64,000 nt of DNA, taken from contig NZ_JFGT01000005.1 in the NCBI RefSeq assembly GCF_000599885.1, positions 558,001 through 622,000 of the forward strand. The letters run 5' to 3'. Under the pieces are notes generated by a model, which was not told the DNA's origin, made no database searches, and saw nothing but the letters and a program-made list of their open reading frames with translations. Made by a program: the position numbers and the translations under genes. Source of the stretch: Pantoea sp. IMH. GTDB lineage: Bacteria; Pseudomonadota; Gammaproteobacteria; Enterobacterales; Enterobacteriaceae. Of the stretch, positions 62,038 to 64,000 are shown one piece after another. Position 1 is the stretch's first letter. Every line of letters begins with the position of its first letter.

Positions 62038-63219
62038 TCAGAAAATCCGGCTGTAGTTAACGCCGAAAAAGTACAGGGCTGGGGTGTCGTACCGGCCTTT
62101 CAACAGAGGGGACGATACGGATGCTGTTTCGATATGCGCGTATTCAAAAGCCATGCCGAGGCTGCTGTCAGCATCAAGCTGATAACGCCCTCCCACTCCC
62201 CAGCGCCAGGTATCGCCGGAGGGCATCGTCAGTGAGGTGTCACTCTGGTGACGGTAAAAGCTGCTGTCGAACGCCACACCGGTATTGAATGTCCAGTCGG
62301 GATGAGGCGTGAACTGGGTACCCAAGGCGAGATGCCAGGTATCGCGCAGCCGGTTGTTCCCGCCAACGCGGTTACCGGCGACGGAGATCTTGCTGTTGCT
62401 GTAATCGCTCCAGTCCTGCCAGCCCAGATCGCCCATCACTGCCCAGCGTGGGGTCAGCTGGTGAAACAGGCTGAACATCAGCTGCTGCGGGGTATTTACG
62501 CTGGCGGCAATCGGCAGGGTGTAAGAAGGGGAGTCGTTGAGTTGTTCAAGCTGGAAGGTCGTACTGACGTCAAAATCATAATTCGTGCGGCTGCTATAGG
62601 TCAGTCCGGCGCGGGTTTGCGGAGAAAACTGCCAGAGCGCGCCGACTTTGGCGTTGACTGCCCAGTCGCGATCGGAAAGCGTATCTCCCCGGGCGCGTTT
62701 TATTTTTACTATGCCGTAGTTAATGCCGAGGCCCGCCCCAAGCGACAGCGCATCGTTATATTGCCAGGCGATGGCTGGCATTAAGGTGGCGCCGAGTAAG
62801 GTACTTTCTTTAATAAGATTATCGCCAGCCCAGTTGCCAAATTGCAGGCCGAGGCCGTAATTGCCAAAAAAGCCAATGCCCGCGGTGAGATCCGCAGTGA
62901 GCGGCTGTGAATAAAATGCGCTGCCGCCGGGAAACCAGCCGATAACGTTGCCTGGACTGTCGCCGCTGAGGCGGGCATCATCGTCCAGCTGATAAGGCGC
63001 GTCGCCATATAAGCCCTGCGCGCCCAGCGTCAGCATCCGTTCAGGCAACAGCGTCATTCCTGCGGGATTGGTAAACAGCGTGGACGCGTCCTGCGCCCGC
63101 GCGGCCTGTCCCGCACCTGCGAGCCCGATATCGTCCGTACCAATCTCATACAGATAAAGCCCGCTGGCCTGGGCGGCTGGCAGGTTTAACAGGCTGATAA
63201 GAAATAGCTTTTTTCGCAT
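62038..63219 (-). CDS. FadL/OmpP1-family outer-membrane protein
   Basis: 393 residues: signal peptide (MRKKLFLISLLNLPAAQA), the N-terminal hatch pattern GLYLYEIGTDDIGLAGAGQAARAQDASTLFTNPAGMTLLP, including the family NPAGM motif, and a 14-strand barrel ending in SRIF with the terminal Phe. Shorter than E. coli FadL (about 446). The family lets hydrophobic molecules cross the outer membrane; next to a sulfatase it may import a sulfated or hydrophobic substrate. Same direction as the sulfatase with a 102-base gap, so it may be the first gene of the operon or an independent unit. Confidence 0.85.
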   Translation of the reverse strand: MRKKLFLISLLNLPAAQASGLYLYEIGTDDIGLAGAGQAARAQDASTLFTNPAGMTLLPERMLTLGAQGLYGDAPYQLDDDARLSGDSPGNVIGWFPGGSAFYSQPLTADLTAGIGFFGNYGLGLQFGNWAGDNLIKESTLLGATLMPAIAWQYNDALSLGAGLGINYGIVKIKRARGDTLSDRDWAVNAKVGALWQFSPQTRAGLTYSSRTNYDFDVSTTFQLEQLNDSPSYTLPIAASVNTPQQLMFSLFHQLTPRWAVMGDLGWQDWSDYSNSKISVAGNRVGGNNRLRDTWHLALGTQFTPHPDWTFNTGVAFDSSFYRHQSDTSLTMPSGDTWRWGVGGRYQLDADSSLGMAFEYAHIETASVSSPLLKGRYDTPALYFFGVNYSRIF

Positions 63220-63705
63220 AGCTTTCTCTCTTGGTATTATCCAGTGAGATAAAAGATCGGTAAAAATACGCTGCGATAAAGCGCTGCGACCACCTGCGGT
63301 GGGGCAGAAAAATATGTTGTTAAATATTATTTTAGGAATGTCTTTTTAATAACCTAAGTCAAATTTATCGCTTCCACAAGTTCTGTAAAAAAATATACTC
63401 TCTGATGTGCATTAATGTGACAGATAACTTTTTTCAGGAAATGGCGGGGCGGAAAAATAGTTTGATTAATTAAAAAATTATTTATCTGGCTGGTTTTAGT
63501 TCCGTTAATAAGTTTATTTATTATTAACCGGATTTATTTTTATTGCCGGGGGTTGGTGACTGTCATCAGGCAGTGGGTGAATGCGGTAAAGAGGTTATGC
63601 GAATAGCCGAAAAAGAGAAGGTCAAAAAAATAGTTATGACTGGATCGACATGTTACCGGGCACCTTATGACGCCCGGTTTTACTTTGAAGATTGACCGCT
63701 CGCCG
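63220..63705. other. AT-rich region upstream of the FadL-type gene
   Basis: About 485 bases with A/T runs, presumably carrying the promoter of the FadL-sulfatase-Bat block. A hairpin at 63655-63678 is the only clear structure. A 79-codon minus-strand frame (63540-63779) has no family resemblance and runs over the synthase remnant in another frame. Confidence 0.4.
63655..63680 (+). terminator. Rho-independent terminator, plus strand
   Basis: ACCGGGC (63655-63661) pairs with GCCCGGT (63672-63678), followed by TTTACTTT. On the plus strand it is a good terminator, but no plus-strand gene precedes it in the window; on the minus strand it could still end transcripts from the synthase remnant. Confidence 0.5.
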
Positions 63706-63894
63706 TCACGGCCAGCGTCTGATAACCAGCGACGTATTAATACCGCCAAAGGCAAAGTTATTGCTTTGTAAGAACTCACAGTCGATGCTTCGTGCTTCTC
63801 CCATGATGTGATCCAGCGCGCCGCAGCGGGTATCTGGCTGGCTCGGGTTCAGCGTGGGAGCAAACCAGCCCTCGCGCATCATCTGCAGGCTCAT
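63706..63894 (-). pseudogene. C-terminal remnant of a beta-ketoacyl-ACP synthase
   Basis: 62 codons matching the end of KAS I/II-type enzymes: REGWFAPTLNPSQPDTRCG, GEARSIDCEFLQSNNFAFGGINTSLVIRRW. The NFAFGGINTS block is the conserved C-terminal loop of these synthases. A TAA codon stands directly before the first ATG in the same frame, and the bases further upstream to the window edge do not encode the preceding synthase sequence, so the catalytic Cys and His residues are missing. Probably a deletion remnant. Confidence 0.65.
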
Positions 63895-64000
63895 TTACCC
63901 GATCTGAACCAGTGACCAGCGATTATAAGCCGGCTCAATGTAAAGCCTGTTCTACTCCATCCCGATCGTACAATGCCGCACTCGCTGTGGATGTGATTTC

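Noticed and set aside
1-64000. CRISPR array, prophage, insertion sequence, tRNA or rRNA
   Set aside because: No regularly spaced repeats, transposase, phage gene or tRNA-like sequence was recognised by eye on either strand; a tRNAscan or IS search was not possible.

Overview
The window reads as chromosomal DNA of a plant- or environment-associated member of the Enterobacterales, most likely Erwiniaceae (Pantoea/Erwinia/Mixta type). The basis is close resemblance to enterobacterial proteins recalled from memory (YdcR, YlaC, YgfF, FtnA, KdpFABCDE, HmuRSTUV, PqqABCDEF, MdcABCDEFGHR), high GC, dense operons with ATGA-type overlaps, and the mix of malonate use, PQQ synthesis and Csu-type pili. No database search was possible, so the genus is an inference. 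No tRNA, rRNA, CRISPR array, insertion sequence or prophage was seen.

Layout. 1-4438 (minus): a Csu-type (spore-coat-U) chaperone-usher pilus operon, cut by the window edge at its tip-adhesin gene and carrying an in-frame amber codon in the chaperone gene. 4989-7130 (plus): an MHYT-GGDEF-EAL cyclic-di-GMP enzyme divergent from it. 7303-10188: a YdcR-type MocR regulator, YlaC, and a YjlB-type cupin. 10164-10640: a decayed serine hydrolase remnant. 11090-18164 (plus): a complete biotin-independent malonate decarboxylase operon mdcABCDEFGH, with the LysR regulator mdcR convergent behind it (18249-19187). 19487-24207: a GNAT acetyltransferase, a ferritin with a perfect 7-1-7 Fur box upstream, an AT-rich patch holding an orphan restriction-modification-type controller (C) protein with its own C-boxes, then an MFS exporter and a divergent LysR regulator.

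24210-31740 (minus): pqqABCDEF, including the 23-residue PqqA peptide and an attenuator-like hairpin, followed on the 5' side by an M19 dipeptidase and a SelW-like protein. 32000-38072 (plus): a Fur-box-preceded haem uptake operon hmuRSTUV. 38175-42503 (minus): a second GGDEF-EAL protein and a stand-alone PBP2 paralogue. 42737-43486: the SDR protein YgfF. 43911-51679 (plus): kdpFABCDE, high-affinity K+ uptake with its two-component system.

51791-63219 (minus): the most unusual block. A FadL-type outer-membrane protein, a periplasmic Ser-type sulfatase and its radical-SAM maturase are followed, without any untranslated gap, by MoxR ATPase, DUF58, DUF4381, VWA (BatA-like), VWA-TPR (BatB/C-like), BatD-like and a periplasmic HAD phosphatase. 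Every junction from the maturase to the phosphatase overlaps by 1-20 nt, which suggests that a MoxR-Bat chaperone machine and a sulfatase pathway work as one unit. A beta-ketoacyl synthase C-terminal remnant lies at the right edge.

How parts fit together: iron (hmu, ferritin, both behind Fur-type sites), carbon (malonate decarboxylation to acetate; PQQ for periplasmic glucose oxidation by an enzyme not in this window), potassium/osmotic stress (kdp), surface attachment (csu, with cyclic-di-GMP enzymes nearby), and sulfate-ester or other periplasmic chemistry (sulfatase-MoxR-Bat).
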